A program made the position numbers and the translations under genes. A stretch of DNA of 64,000 nt from Oscillospiraceae bacterium (GTDB lineage Bacteria; Bacillota; Clostridia; Oscillospirales; Acutalibacteraceae), in contig SVOQ01000008.1 of NCBI GenBank assembly GCA_015066345.1, positions 1-64,000 on the forward strand. The letters are read 5' to 3'. This document shows positions 53,925 through 63,481 of the stretch, in pieces (position 1 is the stretch's first letter; every line of letters starts with the position of its first letter). The notes beneath the pieces were generated by a model. That model did not search any database and was not told where the DNA came from. It worked only from the letters and a program-made list of their open reading frames with translations.

Positions 53925-55145
53925 TTAAAGTCTGTAAATTCCGTCTTTGTCGCTGACTTTTCTTGTGTCTAACACGATTTTATCTTTGAGCTTGTCCATA
54001 TTATTTTTGATTTCATCGTGACTTACGAGAATGACCACAAGAAGTGTATCATTAAGGAACTCGTCAAAATCGTGATACTGATTTGTAACAATATCTTTCG
54101 TAATATATGGGTCGTAAGATTTAAAACCGCTTATATTTTTGCTTTCGCAACATTCTAAAAGTTGGAGTGTGGGTGATTCTCTGTAATCATCCACATTCTC
54201 TTTATAAGTAAGTCCGTAAAGACCAACCTTCGAAAAATCAGAAATATTATTCTCTTGCATAATACTTTTGATTCTTTCAAGAACAAACTCGGGCATTGAT
54301 GCGTTTATCTTCATTGACTCCCCAATTACTTTTGTAAGCTCGGGGTAATCGCCTACCAAAAACCACGGGTCAACAGAAATACAATGTCCTCCGACACCGG
54401 GACCGGGAGTAAGAATATTAACTCTGGGGTGCATATTACAAATGCGGATAATTTCGTAAACATCCATATCGTCATAACGGCAGATTTTTGCAAGTTCATT
54501 TGCAAAAGCAATATTAACCGCTCTGTATGTATTCTCAATAACCTTGGTCATCTCGGCAGTTTTTATATCCGTAACAACGATATCACCGAGGCAGAATGAG
54601 GAGTATAATTTTTTAATCTTTTCGCCGATTTCCTTGCTGTCGGCACCAATTGTACGGGAATTATGAAGAAGCTCATAAACCATATTACCGGGAATTATTC
54701 TTTCGGGAGCGTGAACAAGATTAATATCCTCCCCTATTTTAAATCCGTTTTCCTCAATAATGGGTCTTACAAAACGGTCAATAGTACCCGGTGAAACAGT
54801 TGACTCAATAACAACCGTTGCTCCTTTGGGGCATACGCGCATAATCTCTTTAACTGCCGCATTTACATAACAGGCGTCAATTTTTTTAGTATCCTTATCA
54901 TAGGGTGTGGGAACAGAAACGATATATGTATCCGTAACCTGATACTCCGTTGTGAATTTTATTCCCGAGTTTAATGCCTCCGAGAATAATTCATCAAGAC
55001 CTTTTTCCTCAAAGGTGGTTTTACCCGCATTAAGGGTTGCAACAAGCTCTTTGTTGTAGTCAGTACCCACTACCTCAACACCATGGGACGCAAACATAAG
55101 TGCCGTAGGAAGACCTATATAACCAAGACCGATAACGTTTACCAT
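53925..55145 (-). CDS. wecC: UDP-N-acetyl-D-mannosamine dehydrogenase
   Basis: A 406-residue nucleotide-sugar dehydrogenase: NVIGLGYIGLPTALMFA (NAD motif), ESTVSPGT, ENTYRAVNIAFANELAKIC and GPGVGGHCISVDPWFLV with the catalytic Cys. It oxidises C6 of UDP-ManNAc twice. The wecB gene follows 17 bases later. WecC is preferred over UDP-glucose dehydrogenase because of the HCISVDPWFLV form and the neighbour. Confidence 0.9.
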   Translation of the reverse strand: MVNVIGLGYIGLPTALMFASHGVEVVGTDYNKELVATLNAGKTTFEEKGLDELFSEALNSGIKFTTEYQVTDTYIVSVPTPYDKDTKKIDACYVNAAVKEIMRVCPKGATVVIESTVSPGTIDRFVRPIIEENGFKIGEDINLVHAPERIIPGNMVYELLHNSRTIGADSKEIGEKIKKLYSSFCLGDIVVTDIKTAEMTKVIENTYRAVNIAFANELAKICRYDDMDVYEIIRICNMHPRVNILTPGPGVGGHCISVDPWFLVGDYPELTKVIGESMKINASMPEFVLERIKSIMQENNISDFSKVGLYGLTYKENVDDYRESPTLQLLECCESKNISGFKSYDPYITKDIVTNQYHDFDEFLNDTLLVVILVSHDEIKNNMDKLKDKIVLDTRKVSDKDGIYRL

Positions 55146-55159
55146 AATTTTCTCCTCTG

Positions 55160-56674
55160 TTATTTTACTAATTTATTTAAAATCGGAATTTTTTTCTTTT
55201 CTTCTTTCTTAAAACCGAATAAAACAAGTGTTATTGCGTATACAACGCAGAATATAAGTACATTCAGTATAAATGCTAACCATCCATCTGTTAAAAAATG
55301 CGAAGATACAAAAATTGCACCGCCTGAAATCAACAGACAAAGCCATGTTCCGCTGAAAATCCTTCTGTAAATTCTGAACATATTGAAAGAAAGTTTCTTA
55401 TAATAGTATATATTCATTATAATTACACTGCCGATTAAGAAGCTCAGGGCAGTACCCACAGCAGCGGCATAATAGCCGATAAGCTTAACGCCCACAATGG
55501 TAATTACCGCGTTGAGTGCGGTTGTGCCGAATAAAACTGCCGTTCTGAAGCCTAACATATTTTTTGCTCTTAAAACCGACAGGCACACATTCACGCAAAG
55601 CTCAAGAAGTGCGGGTGCCATAAGTATAAGGGTGATAAAGTAAACATCCTCATAACCTTCGCCCAACCACAAGGTAATTGCACTTTTGCCTAAAATCGCA
55701 AAGCCCACGAGTGCTGCACCTAAAAGTATGAACTGAATTCTACCTATATTAATAATAGTTTTCTGAATTTCGGTACCGTCGTTGTCATTTTTTAAAACAT
55801 TAGTAACAGTTGGCAACATAACCCCCGAAAGTGATGTGGAAAGCTGTTCAAACATACCGAAAATCAGTAAGCCCATTGAATATATTGCAACCAATTCCGA
55901 ACCACGTATTGCACCGATAACAACATTATCAAGGTTATTGTTTATCTGTGCCGCAATGGTTGTAATAAACAGTAACATTGTATATTTGAAAGATTCATTA
56001 AAAATGGCTTTATCCCAGTTTTTAAATGATATCCTTACTTTCGTTTTAAGTTTTGCTTTTATATAAATAAACTCAACTAAAATCTGGGCTATTGTAAGAC
56101 CCAGGTCTATTAAAACAAGGGCTACTGCACTTTTTACAAAGGCAAAAACCACAAACAGTAAGCCGACCCTCAACAATATACGTCCCAGTTTTAAACCATT
56201 CGAAACAGTAAATTTATTAAAACCCGATATAACCCCGTTAAATACATTTTCAACAATATGAAAAACCATATTTAACGCGAGAATTACAAAAAGTTTTTTT
56301 GCAAGACCTATCTCTGCAACGCTCAAACCTTCTGCATAGATTGTAGGAATAAGGAAATAGATGACTACACTTATTAAAGCGAGTCCTACGCAGATTATTG
56401 AGCCTTCACCTAAAGCCATAGAAATGAAGGATTCTATTTTATCTTTTTTGCCGTCACTTTTGAATTTAGCTATGTAACGCATTGCCGTACCGCCCAAACC
56501 TAAATCAAGTATCATAAGTGCCGACGAAAGAGAGGATATTGTTTTATAAACTCCATACTCTGCATCACCAAGGGACGAGAGAATATACGGAATAATCAAA
56601 AATCCGTAAAGGGAATTTAAAATTACAAGCAAATAGGATAACAACGCACCCCATTTAACTTCATTTTTAGCCAT
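55160..56674 (-). CDS. Polysaccharide flippase (Wzx/MATE-like)
   Basis: A 504-residue membrane protein with about 14 helices, of the oligosaccharide flippase family. It opens VKWGALLSYLLVILNSLYGF, and LGDAEYGVYKTISSL and LDLGLGGTAMRYIAKF are typical. It would move undecaprenyl-linked repeat units across the membrane. The ATG at 56674 has AAAGG about 10 bases upstream; a TTG 18 bases earlier has none. It overlaps the upstream glycosyltransferase by 8 bases. Confidence 0.9.
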   Translation of the reverse strand: MAKNEVKWGALLSYLLVILNSLYGFLIIPYILSSLGDAEYGVYKTISSLSSALMILDLGLGGTAMRYIAKFKSDGKKDKIESFISMALGEGSIICVGLALISVVIYFLIPTIYAEGLSVAEIGLAKKLFVILALNMVFHIVENVFNGVISGFNKFTVSNGLKLGRILLRVGLLFVVFAFVKSAVALVLIDLGLTIAQILVEFIYIKAKLKTKVRISFKNWDKAIFNESFKYTMLLFITTIAAQINNNLDNVVIGAIRGSELVAIYSMGLLIFGMFEQLSTSLSGVMLPTVTNVLKNDNDGTEIQKTIINIGRIQFILLGAALVGFAILGKSAITLWLGEGYEDVYFITLILMAPALLELCVNVCLSVLRAKNMLGFRTAVLFGTTALNAVITIVGVKLIGYYAAAVGTALSFLIGSVIIMNIYYYKKLSFNMFRIYRRIFSGTWLCLLISGGAIFVSSHFLTDGWLAFILNVLIFCVVYAITLVLFGFKKEEKKKIPILNKLVK

Positions 56675-57797
56675 TGACCCAAGACCTTTCAATTTCTATA
56701 AGACGGGAAAATTCAGTTTCCCAATTTACTTCTTCACTAAGCCTGTCCGCATTTTTAGCACAGACATCATAAAATTCTTTATCTGTATAAAGTTTAATTG
56801 CGGCTTCTTTGAAACACTCGGGGGTGTTTTCTTTAAGAATAATGCCGAAATTATATTTTTCGTTAAGATACCTGTGCTCGGGAATATCCGACATAATAAC
56901 GGGAAGTCCCGCGGATGCATATTCGAAGATTTTATTTGATACGGAAAGTTCGAAGTTAAGGCAGGTATTTTCAGTAATCGCTACGCCCACCTTTGATTTT
57001 GAAGCGTATGGAATAAGCTCGTTTACAAGCACGGGAGGATAAAAAATTACATTTTCATTTCCGATTTCTTCAGCTCTTTTACGCAATTCATCTTCCATTG
57101 CACCAAAGCCCCTGAGAGCAATTTTTATTTCGGGGTAATCTTTGAGAAGTGCCGCCGATTCAACGATAATATCGTATCCTCTTCCACCGTAGTAAACACC
57201 ATGATTCAAAATTTCAAACCCGTCGTGTTTATCATTTGATGCTGTCTTTTCAGCCTTAAGGGAACAGTTAGTAATAACCATCGGCTTTTCAATAGCGTAT
57301 TTGTTTTCAAAATAATCTGCCGCAGCGTGGCTTACGCAGACCATTTTATTTATTCTTTTAATAAAAGTCTTTTCGCAAAGAGCATTGAGCTTTTTATAAA
57401 TTCCCCTCATCTGATGATTTTCTACACAAATTTCGTGGGAATCGTAAACCACCTTGCAATCTAATTTCTTCGCCGCCTGACAAGCCGCCGTAAGAGTGTC
57501 CAGGTCATTGGCATGAATAATATCCGGCTTTTGTGAAAGTATGGCCTCTCTAAGTTTTTTTACTCGGTTAAATTCCTTAAATAAAACTTCAACCTTTGAA
57601 AGGGGCTTTTTGTATTTTTCGTCGATATCAGCAAGTGTAACAGGACAAGGAACATTCTTCATCTTTTCCTCATCATATCGGTGGTCCTTAAGTCCCACAC
57701 AAACAACGTCCACGTTATTATTCATATATTCGACAATCTGTTTTCTGACTCTAGGGTCATACCAGACCGAGTTAGAAACAACGTCACAGACTCTCAT
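56667..57797 (-). CDS. Glycosyltransferase family 4
   Basis: A 376-residue GT-B glycosyltransferase. The N-terminal domain has KVVYDSHEICVENHQMRGIY, and the donor side has NHGVYYGGRGYDIIVES and ELSVSNKIFEYASAGLPVIM (the family E-x7-E-like stretch). It likely adds a sugar to the capsule repeat unit. The start ATG at 57797 has GGTGG 8 bases upstream and is inside the end of the polymerase gene. Confidence 0.85.
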   Translation of the reverse strand: MRVCDVVSNSVWYDPRVRKQIVEYMNNNVDVVCVGLKDHRYDEEKMKNVPCPVTLADIDEKYKKPLSKVEVLFKEFNRVKKLREAILSQKPDIIHANDLDTLTAACQAAKKLDCKVVYDSHEICVENHQMRGIYKKLNALCEKTFIKRINKMVCVSHAAADYFENKYAIEKPMVITNCSLKAEKTASNDKHDGFEILNHGVYYGGRGYDIIVESAALLKDYPEIKIALRGFGAMEDELRKRAEEIGNENVIFYPPVLVNELIPYASKSKVGVAITENTCLNFELSVSNKIFEYASAGLPVIMSDIPEHRYLNEKYNFGIILKENTPECFKEAAIKLYTDKEFYDVCAKNADRLSEEVNWETEFSRLIEIERSWVNG

Positions 57798-59031
57798 TAT
57801 ATTCACCACCATCATTTTTTTGGGGTCGTCGTTTAATAAATTTACGATTTACAGCCACGAAAACACCTATCATAAAATAGAAATATGGCTCCAAGGAATA
57901 TGAGTTAGATAGCATTAGTTTTACGTAAACCATACTGATGAGCATAACAACAAAGAAGAATATTTTTTTGTTGCTTCGGCTCTTTATAAGGGCTACAATT
58001 GTAAGTCCTGCCAAAGCCAAAAGTATAAGTGAACCCAAAATAACACCGAAATGACACCACATTTCGTATACAAGGTTATGGCAGTAAACTCCTAATAAAT
58101 ACTGGTCACCTGTAAAACCGTAACCGATAAAGGGATTTCTGCCGATAGCTTCCAGAACCTGATTGGTTAAATAGTCACGTCCCTTACTTACGGCAACGTC
58201 ACCCGAAACGTAGAAATCAAAAATACGTGTACTGAAGCCAAAGCGTTCAAATACATTTGATATTACCGATGCTAATTTTATAAATAAATCATCATATATA
58301 AGTATAATTGCCAATGCCAATAAGGCTATTAAAATAAGTGCAAACTTTCTTTTGCTTGTGGTTTTCGAGAATCTGTGAATTAAATAAACGGCAACATAAA
58401 CAATAATACATAAAATCGGTCCGCGAGTACCGTAAACAAACATTGTAAGTGCCGAAACAATAGCAATTATCCAATATTTTTTACGTAGTTTTATACTTGC
58501 ATAATACATAAGATATATTGCACTGGGTAACAAGTTATAGGCAACATACATATTGTCCTCTTCGAGAACTACACCACTTCGGATTTTAAATAACTGATAA
58601 ACGAAAACTGCCACAACACTTGCAAGGGAACACCAGAATATATCTCTTGAACAATTTTTGTGAGAGTATGCTAATCCCACAAAATAGAAAGCTCCCGAGG
58701 ATATCAGTATCCTCCACCACTGTTCACTGATAATTTCGGCGTTATTTTTAAACACCACCATCGTGAAAATTACTAACACTACTAAACCCAGATAGAACAG
58801 CACATCCACACCCCGTATGTTCTTTATGAACCAGGGTATAGATAAGAACAATGCCAGAATAATTGCAACGGGCACTATATAATCTGCGAAAACATTAAAG
58901 AACGGTAAGCGTTGCACTATTGCACGTGCAAAAATCATAACCGTATACTGTGTCCACAATAGTGCCAACAATATTCGGAAGGCTATTAAATAATATGGTT
59001 GTTTCTTTTTGAATAACCACGAAGCACCCAT
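57784..59031 (-). CDS. O-antigen/capsule polymerase-like membrane protein (Wzy candidate)
   Basis: A 415-residue membrane protein with about 10-12 helices and one larger outside loop carrying FDFYVSGDVAVSKGRDYLTN and GRNPFIGYGFTGDQYLLGVYCHNL; the latter is like the H-N-x-x-x-E region of the Wzy/WaaL family. It probably links repeat units on the outer face of the membrane. Sequence identity in this family is low, so the call rests on topology, this motif and the neighbours. Confidence 0.75.
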   Translation of the reverse strand: MGASWLFKKKQPYYLIAFRILLALLWTQYTVMIFARAIVQRLPFFNVFADYIVPVAIILALFLSIPWFIKNIRGVDVLFYLGLVVLVIFTMVVFKNNAEIISEQWWRILISSGAFYFVGLAYSHKNCSRDIFWCSLASVVAVFVYQLFKIRSGVVLEEDNMYVAYNLLPSAIYLMYYASIKLRKKYWIIAIVSALTMFVYGTRGPILCIIVYVAVYLIHRFSKTTSKRKFALILIALLALAIILIYDDLFIKLASVISNVFERFGFSTRIFDFYVSGDVAVSKGRDYLTNQVLEAIGRNPFIGYGFTGDQYLLGVYCHNLVYEMWCHFGVILGSLILLALAGLTIVALIKSRSNKKIFFFVVMLISMVYVKLMLSNSYSLEPYFYFMIGVFVAVNRKFIKRRPQKNDGGEYNESL

Positions 59032-59054
59032 TTATTTCTCTCCTGCTTAATTTC

Positions 59055-60278
59055 TTACTTAATAAACTCAATTATCCTTTGAGCTTGTTTTTCCTTGTTT
59101 TTATTTTCGAAAACAAAGTCCTTTGCTTTTTTGCCCAGAAGTTTTCTTTCTTCATCGGGTAAAGCACAAATTTTCATAATCTCTTTTGAAAGAGCTTCGG
59201 CGGAATTATCCGTCGGGTAATAAATATACTCGTCATATTCATCCGGAATGCCGTCAAGTTTATATGCCACAAGAGGTACGCCCGACGAAAGATATTCGAG
59301 ATTTTTTGACGGAAAAGAATATTTTGTAAATTCCTCGTTATTTTGTCGGGGATTTACAAGAACTGTTGCATTTTTCTGGAGCGAAAGAACCTCTGCTCTA
59401 TCCACTCTGCCAAGATACACAATTCGCATATCCTCTTTTTGTTTTTCTTTAATTAATTCTTCAGCTTCACCGAAACCACAGATAACTAACTTTAATTTTT
59501 CGTCTTCGGTTTTTTCAAAAGCCTCAATCAGTGTGCCGATACCGAATTTATAATTCAGAGTACCCGAATATAAAACGTATCGCTCATTTTTTAATGTATT
59601 TACAGTGGCGTCATCCACATTATTTTCATCAGTTGTGGCTATTCCCTCAACTACTATGTGAGGGGATTTTATCTTCAATCTTTCAGCCATCTGGTCTGTA
59701 AGAAGAATAAACCTATCAACAAGTCCGTAAAGACTCGCACATTTTTTAACCTGATATGTGTGATAAAGCTTTTTAAGTCCCGTTACCTTACGTGCAGTTG
59801 CAAACTCGGGAATATCCGCGATAATGCACCCTGCAATAATATTTTTGTTGTATTTTTTTGCAAGTTTTACCAGACCCAAAAACATTGAGTTTGCGGTATA
59901 GGACAAAATTACTTTCTTTTTTCCTGTTTCTTCTTTTGCCCACTTTTTAATATATTTTCTGAAATACAGACTGTTTATAAATCTCTTTATACCGAAAATG
60001 TTACAACACCTGACGTTTATATCGTCCGCTTTATATTTGTCGGTATGTTGGAATGTAAAGCCCTCAATAAATTTATCAGTATATCCGTTGGGATAAGCAT
60101 CTATTGGAAGGTAATTTATGATTTTCATTGTTCCGAAGTCATTTTCTTCGAACCCATCTATGATATTCCACTGCAGTGCATTTGCCGCGTCCTGCATACC
60201 TGTTTTCATTTTACCCTTAATTTCCGATTCTTTTTCACGGGGAAAGAGTTTTCCTAAAAACAAAACATCAAGACTCAT
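59055..60278 (-). CDS. Glycosyltransferase family 4
   Basis: A 407-residue GT-B enzyme. The donor half has VLYSGTLNYKFGIGTLIEAF, LVICGFGEAEELI and FPSKNLEYLSSGVPLVAYKL. The first half (DVLFLGKLFPREKE) is of the capsule glycosyltransferase type. It adds a sugar in the cluster's repeat unit; neither donor nor acceptor can be read. The ribosome site is AAGGAAGG. Confidence 0.85.
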   Translation of the reverse strand: MSLDVLFLGKLFPREKESEIKGKMKTGMQDAANALQWNIIDGFEENDFGTMKIINYLPIDAYPNGYTDKFIEGFTFQHTDKYKADDINVRCCNIFGIKRFINSLYFRKYIKKWAKEETGKKKVILSYTANSMFLGLVKLAKKYNKNIIAGCIIADIPEFATARKVTGLKKLYHTYQVKKCASLYGLVDRFILLTDQMAERLKIKSPHIVVEGIATTDENNVDDATVNTLKNERYVLYSGTLNYKFGIGTLIEAFEKTEDEKLKLVICGFGEAEELIKEKQKEDMRIVYLGRVDRAEVLSLQKNATVLVNPRQNNEEFTKYSFPSKNLEYLSSGVPLVAYKLDGIPDEYDEYIYYPTDNSAEALSKEIMKICALPDEERKLLGKKAKDFVFENKNKEKQAQRIIEFIK

Positions 60279-60298
60279 ATTTACCTTCCTTTCATAAT

Positions 60299-61117
60299 TT
60301 ATTTTTTATACTTATCTTTAAAATCCTCAAAGGACAACATTTCGTTATAACCTTTTTTTCCTTGATTCATCCAGTGAAGTTTTTGAGAAACAGAAAGTTT
60401 TCCTTTATCCCTCGTACGCAATGCCATATACATATACTTAAAAAAAGTTGTTCGCGGGTTTATAGCGGTAAAACAGGCTCCCACACCATAAAAATATTTT
60501 TCATCATAACCCGTAAACCAGGTTGATGTTTCGTAGGATACTGTACCGATGGTTTCTCTGGAAACGTAGAAAGTCAGACCTGCTTTTCTTAAACCCTTTA
60601 TCCACATACTGTCCTCACCCGAAGGGAAAAGACAACCGCCACCAAAAAGAGTGGTAAACCACACGTTTGCTTTTCTGATCTTTTCGAGCCTGAAAGCAAT
60701 TCTTACCGCACCCCAAGGGGTAGTTGCGAATTTAGGCCATTTTTTGGTTTCGTTATATTTTGGCGGTTTTCTGTGGGGGTCGTTTGAATCAAAATGGAAA
60801 ATAATAACATCTGCATCAGGGTGTTCTTTGAACTCTTTTAAAATTCTTTCCTCTGCATCGTCCTTATAACAAACATCATCGTCCGCCATAAGGCAAATAT
60901 CACTATCCGCGTAGGTCAGAACGAGGTTTCTGTTAATACCTACACCTCTTGTTTGTGTGGATATCATCTTTGCCCTGTGTCCTTCAAACTCAATTTCCTC
61001 ATAAGAAGTCTTATCACACTGGTTGGCATAGACGATATCAGAATGCACATTCATCTCTTTAATTTTCGAAAAATCATTCTGGTGCATTGTAACGCACAAA
61101 ATCTGAAATTCTGACAT
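60299..61117 (-). CDS. Glycosyltransferase, family 2-like
   Basis: A 272-residue GT-A-like protein. The DxD-type site is LMADDDVCY near residue 78, preceded by GVGINRNLVLTYADSDICL, the family's GxGxxRN stretch. GGGCLFPSGEDSMWIKGLRK is the acceptor-side acidic motif. It has no membrane helix and AAGGTAA upstream. Capsule sugar transfer is likely. Confidence 0.8.
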   Translation of the reverse strand: MSEFQILCVTMHQNDFSKIKEMNVHSDIVYANQCDKTSYEEIEFEGHRAKMISTQTRGVGINRNLVLTYADSDICLMADDDVCYKDDAEERILKEFKEHPDADVIIFHFDSNDPHRKPPKYNETKKWPKFATTPWGAVRIAFRLEKIRKANVWFTTLFGGGCLFPSGEDSMWIKGLRKAGLTFYVSRETIGTVSYETSTWFTGYDEKYFYGVGACFTAINPRTTFFKYMYMALRTRDKGKLSVSQKLHWMNQGKKGYNEMLSFEDFKDKYKK

Positions 61118-61122
61118 TTTAA

Positions 61123-63477
61123 TTACCTTAATTTCGTTTTTATTTTTAAATACACACTTTCGGGCAAATGCTTGAGAGTGCTTTTTATTTTTCTCTTAAG
61201 ATTTTCAAAGAATGATAATTTTTTTCGTCTTTCTTTGAGTATCTTAATAAGCCCTTCGTCGCCCGATAATTGTGACAGGGTTTCCTGCCTTCTGTTAAAA
61301 TTAACCTTGTGAATTTTTTTGTAAGATTGTTCGCTTATAATTTCATTAAAATCCGCACTTTGAGAGTCAAAATAAGGTTTAATTTTTTCAAAAATAGTTT
61401 TGCCCTTTTCACTTGCAATAACTACCGCCGAAACACCCTTAGTATCCGTATCAAAACGCTTACCCCAGAAGTCCCCGATTCTTATATCGGTTTTCTCTAC
61501 GGTACTTCTTGCTACGCAATTGTAACAAGCCTCATTCATTGCATCCAACCCAAAGAACATTTCGTGAAATGGGTCATTATACTTTGAACTTGAAAAACTT
61601 TTATTGTTACTAAAAAAGTCAAAGCAGTATTCGTGCCATCCGTGGGTTTTGCTCCTGAAATTGATTTTAGAGAAATCAGATATACCCTTTTTCCTTTTTA
61701 CATATTCAAGATATTTATCCCACAATTTAAGTGAGGGACATCCGTGACAGAAAATATCCACAAAAAGATATTTATGACGAGTATTGTTTTTCTCGGCAAC
61801 TTTTGATAAAGCGTAAATCTGACACGGTGTACCGAAAATTGCGTATTTCTGCTCAGTTTTATCCGAGAGTATTTCATCAAATGCCTCTGCGGTGTAACTC
61901 TGAAAATACTTTGAGCCTTTGAATTGCTCCAACTCGTCTTCACTTCGTGCAATTTTTGTAACGGCACGGTCAGTTTTAACGTCATAAGCCACACCAACAA
62001 CGAAGTAACCTTCACTTAGTGCAACCCTCATAAGTTCATTGGAAACGCCACCCGACGAAGCGGAAGAAAGTTCCTTCTGGCTTTTATTAACCGCACTGTA
62101 ACACTTAAAATCTTCTTTGGATTTAACTTTGAATGTTTCATCAAACTTATAGCAGGTTTTTTTACATACCCCACAATTGACGCATTTACTTTCGTCAATA
62201 ACGGGGGTATAAAAACCGTCCGTGTTTTCAGTGATTTTTATTGCACCGAGAGGACAAACCGACTCACACACACCGCATCCCGTACATTCACGGATATTAT
62301 CCCTTTGAAGTACACCCTTTTGCTCAATATCTTTCTCAACTTTTACTTCGGGTAAAGTATCGGAAAGATATTTTTTTGATTTTTCTCTTTGTTCACTAAG
62401 AACACGGTTTACTTCATCAAAAGAAATATCAAAAGCGTTTTCAAAATTTCGAGGTTCGTATCTTTGGCTTTGGGATACGATATTGACAATTGATTTTATA
62501 CGTTCACTCTGTTTTCCTGCATTCCCGTAATTCCTTTCAAAAGTGTAAAAAGGAATATTGAAATTTAATGAAAATGCAGTACCGTGGAATGAATCCGTAC
62601 AGACAAAACTTGCATTTTTTATATACTCAACAAATTCCGATGGTCCTGCGGGAGGTACATTATCCGCCCACGAAGTACCGTCAAAACTGTATGGTAATCC
62701 AATTATTTTTAAGCCGTATTTTTCACTTATTTCCTTTACGGCATCCTTTGCCTTCCGAGAAGGCTCATCCAAAAAATACGCAAGAAGGTATTTTTCGTCC
62801 TTTTTCTCTTTTAACTTAAGGGCTTTTGTCCACTCATCCTTACTGAGTACGAGTGTAGGGTCTATAAGGACCTGTGCCTCATCCCCTGTTAAAGATTTTA
62901 TCAATCCAACGCCCGATTCTTCTCTTACAGATTTATGTTTTATTCCCGAAATATACTTTTTAATCTTTCGTTTGTTGTAGTTTGGAATAAAATCCCTTCC
63001 GAAACTTGGTGCAAACGCAATTCTTTTTTCTTCCGGAGCAAACCTCAGATAGTAAAAGGGGTCTACATAAAATACGGCTGAATTCCAAACCTGGTCGCTT
63101 CCGCAAAGGAAGGCTCCGTATTCATCGGATTTAGCCGATTTCTTAAGATTTTTATACTTCACTTCACAAGGGCGAAGATTATAATCCGCAAACTGACTGA
63201 AAAGAGCAATACTTTCACGGGATAATGGTTTTTTTATACTGTCGCCGTAGTTTTTAAGGCTTTTCATCCCTCCCGGATGAAGCATTGAACGTAAAAGGAC
63301 TATGAGCGTCTTTTTAATTCTTACATCCCTACCCGGAAGAAGGCTACCGCTAAGTTTTAAAACCTCGCCCTCGTAACCCATTGACGAAAGAAGGTTTTTT
63401 GTGGCAAATGCCTGTAAAGCGGAGCCGTAATTAAAACCCGTATAAACCGTAGCAATACCGATTTTTTTATTATTCAT
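61123..63477 (-). CDS. Fusion: polysaccharide pyruvyltransferase + ferredoxin + FrhB-like domain
   Basis: A 784-residue protein of three parts. Residues 1-345 are a WcaK/CsaB-like pyruvyltransferase (GIATVYTGFNYGSALQAFAT, GSDQVWN, DSFHGTAFSLNF). Residues about 395-445 are a ferredoxin with two 4Fe-4S motifs (CTGCGVCESVCPLG and CVNCGVCKKTC). Residues about 455-720 are the coenzyme F420 hydrogenase beta-subunit family (SSASSGGVSNELMR, IFGTPCQIYAL, IFCHGCPSLKLWDKY). The last two parts usually form one protein next to a separate pyruvyltransferase in capsule clusters; here all are joined. ATG at 63477 has AGAGG upstream. Confidence 0.88.
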   Translation of the reverse strand: MNNKKIGIATVYTGFNYGSALQAFATKNLLSSMGYEGEVLKLSGSLLPGRDVRIKKTLIVLLRSMLHPGGMKSLKNYGDSIKKPLSRESIALFSQFADYNLRPCEVKYKNLKKSAKSDEYGAFLCGSDQVWNSAVFYVDPFYYLRFAPEEKRIAFAPSFGRDFIPNYNKRKIKKYISGIKHKSVREESGVGLIKSLTGDEAQVLIDPTLVLSKDEWTKALKLKEKKDEKYLLAYFLDEPSRKAKDAVKEISEKYGLKIIGLPYSFDGTSWADNVPPAGPSEFVEYIKNASFVCTDSFHGTAFSLNFNIPFYTFERNYGNAGKQSERIKSIVNIVSQSQRYEPRNFENAFDISFDEVNRVLSEQREKSKKYLSDTLPEVKVEKDIEQKGVLQRDNIRECTGCGVCESVCPLGAIKITENTDGFYTPVIDESKCVNCGVCKKTCYKFDETFKVKSKEDFKCYSAVNKSQKELSSASSGGVSNELMRVALSEGYFVVGVAYDVKTDRAVTKIARSEDELEQFKGSKYFQSYTAEAFDEILSDKTEQKYAIFGTPCQIYALSKVAEKNNTRHKYLFVDIFCHGCPSLKLWDKYLEYVKRKKGISDFSKINFRSKTHGWHEYCFDFFSNNKSFSSSKYNDPFHEMFFGLDAMNEACYNCVARSTVEKTDIRIGDFWGKRFDTDTKGVSAVVIASEKGKTIFEKIKPYFDSQSADFNEIISEQSYKKIHKVNFNRRQETLSQLSGDEGLIKILKERRKKLSFFENLKRKIKSTLKHLPESVYLKIKTKLR

Positions 63478-63481
63478 ACGC

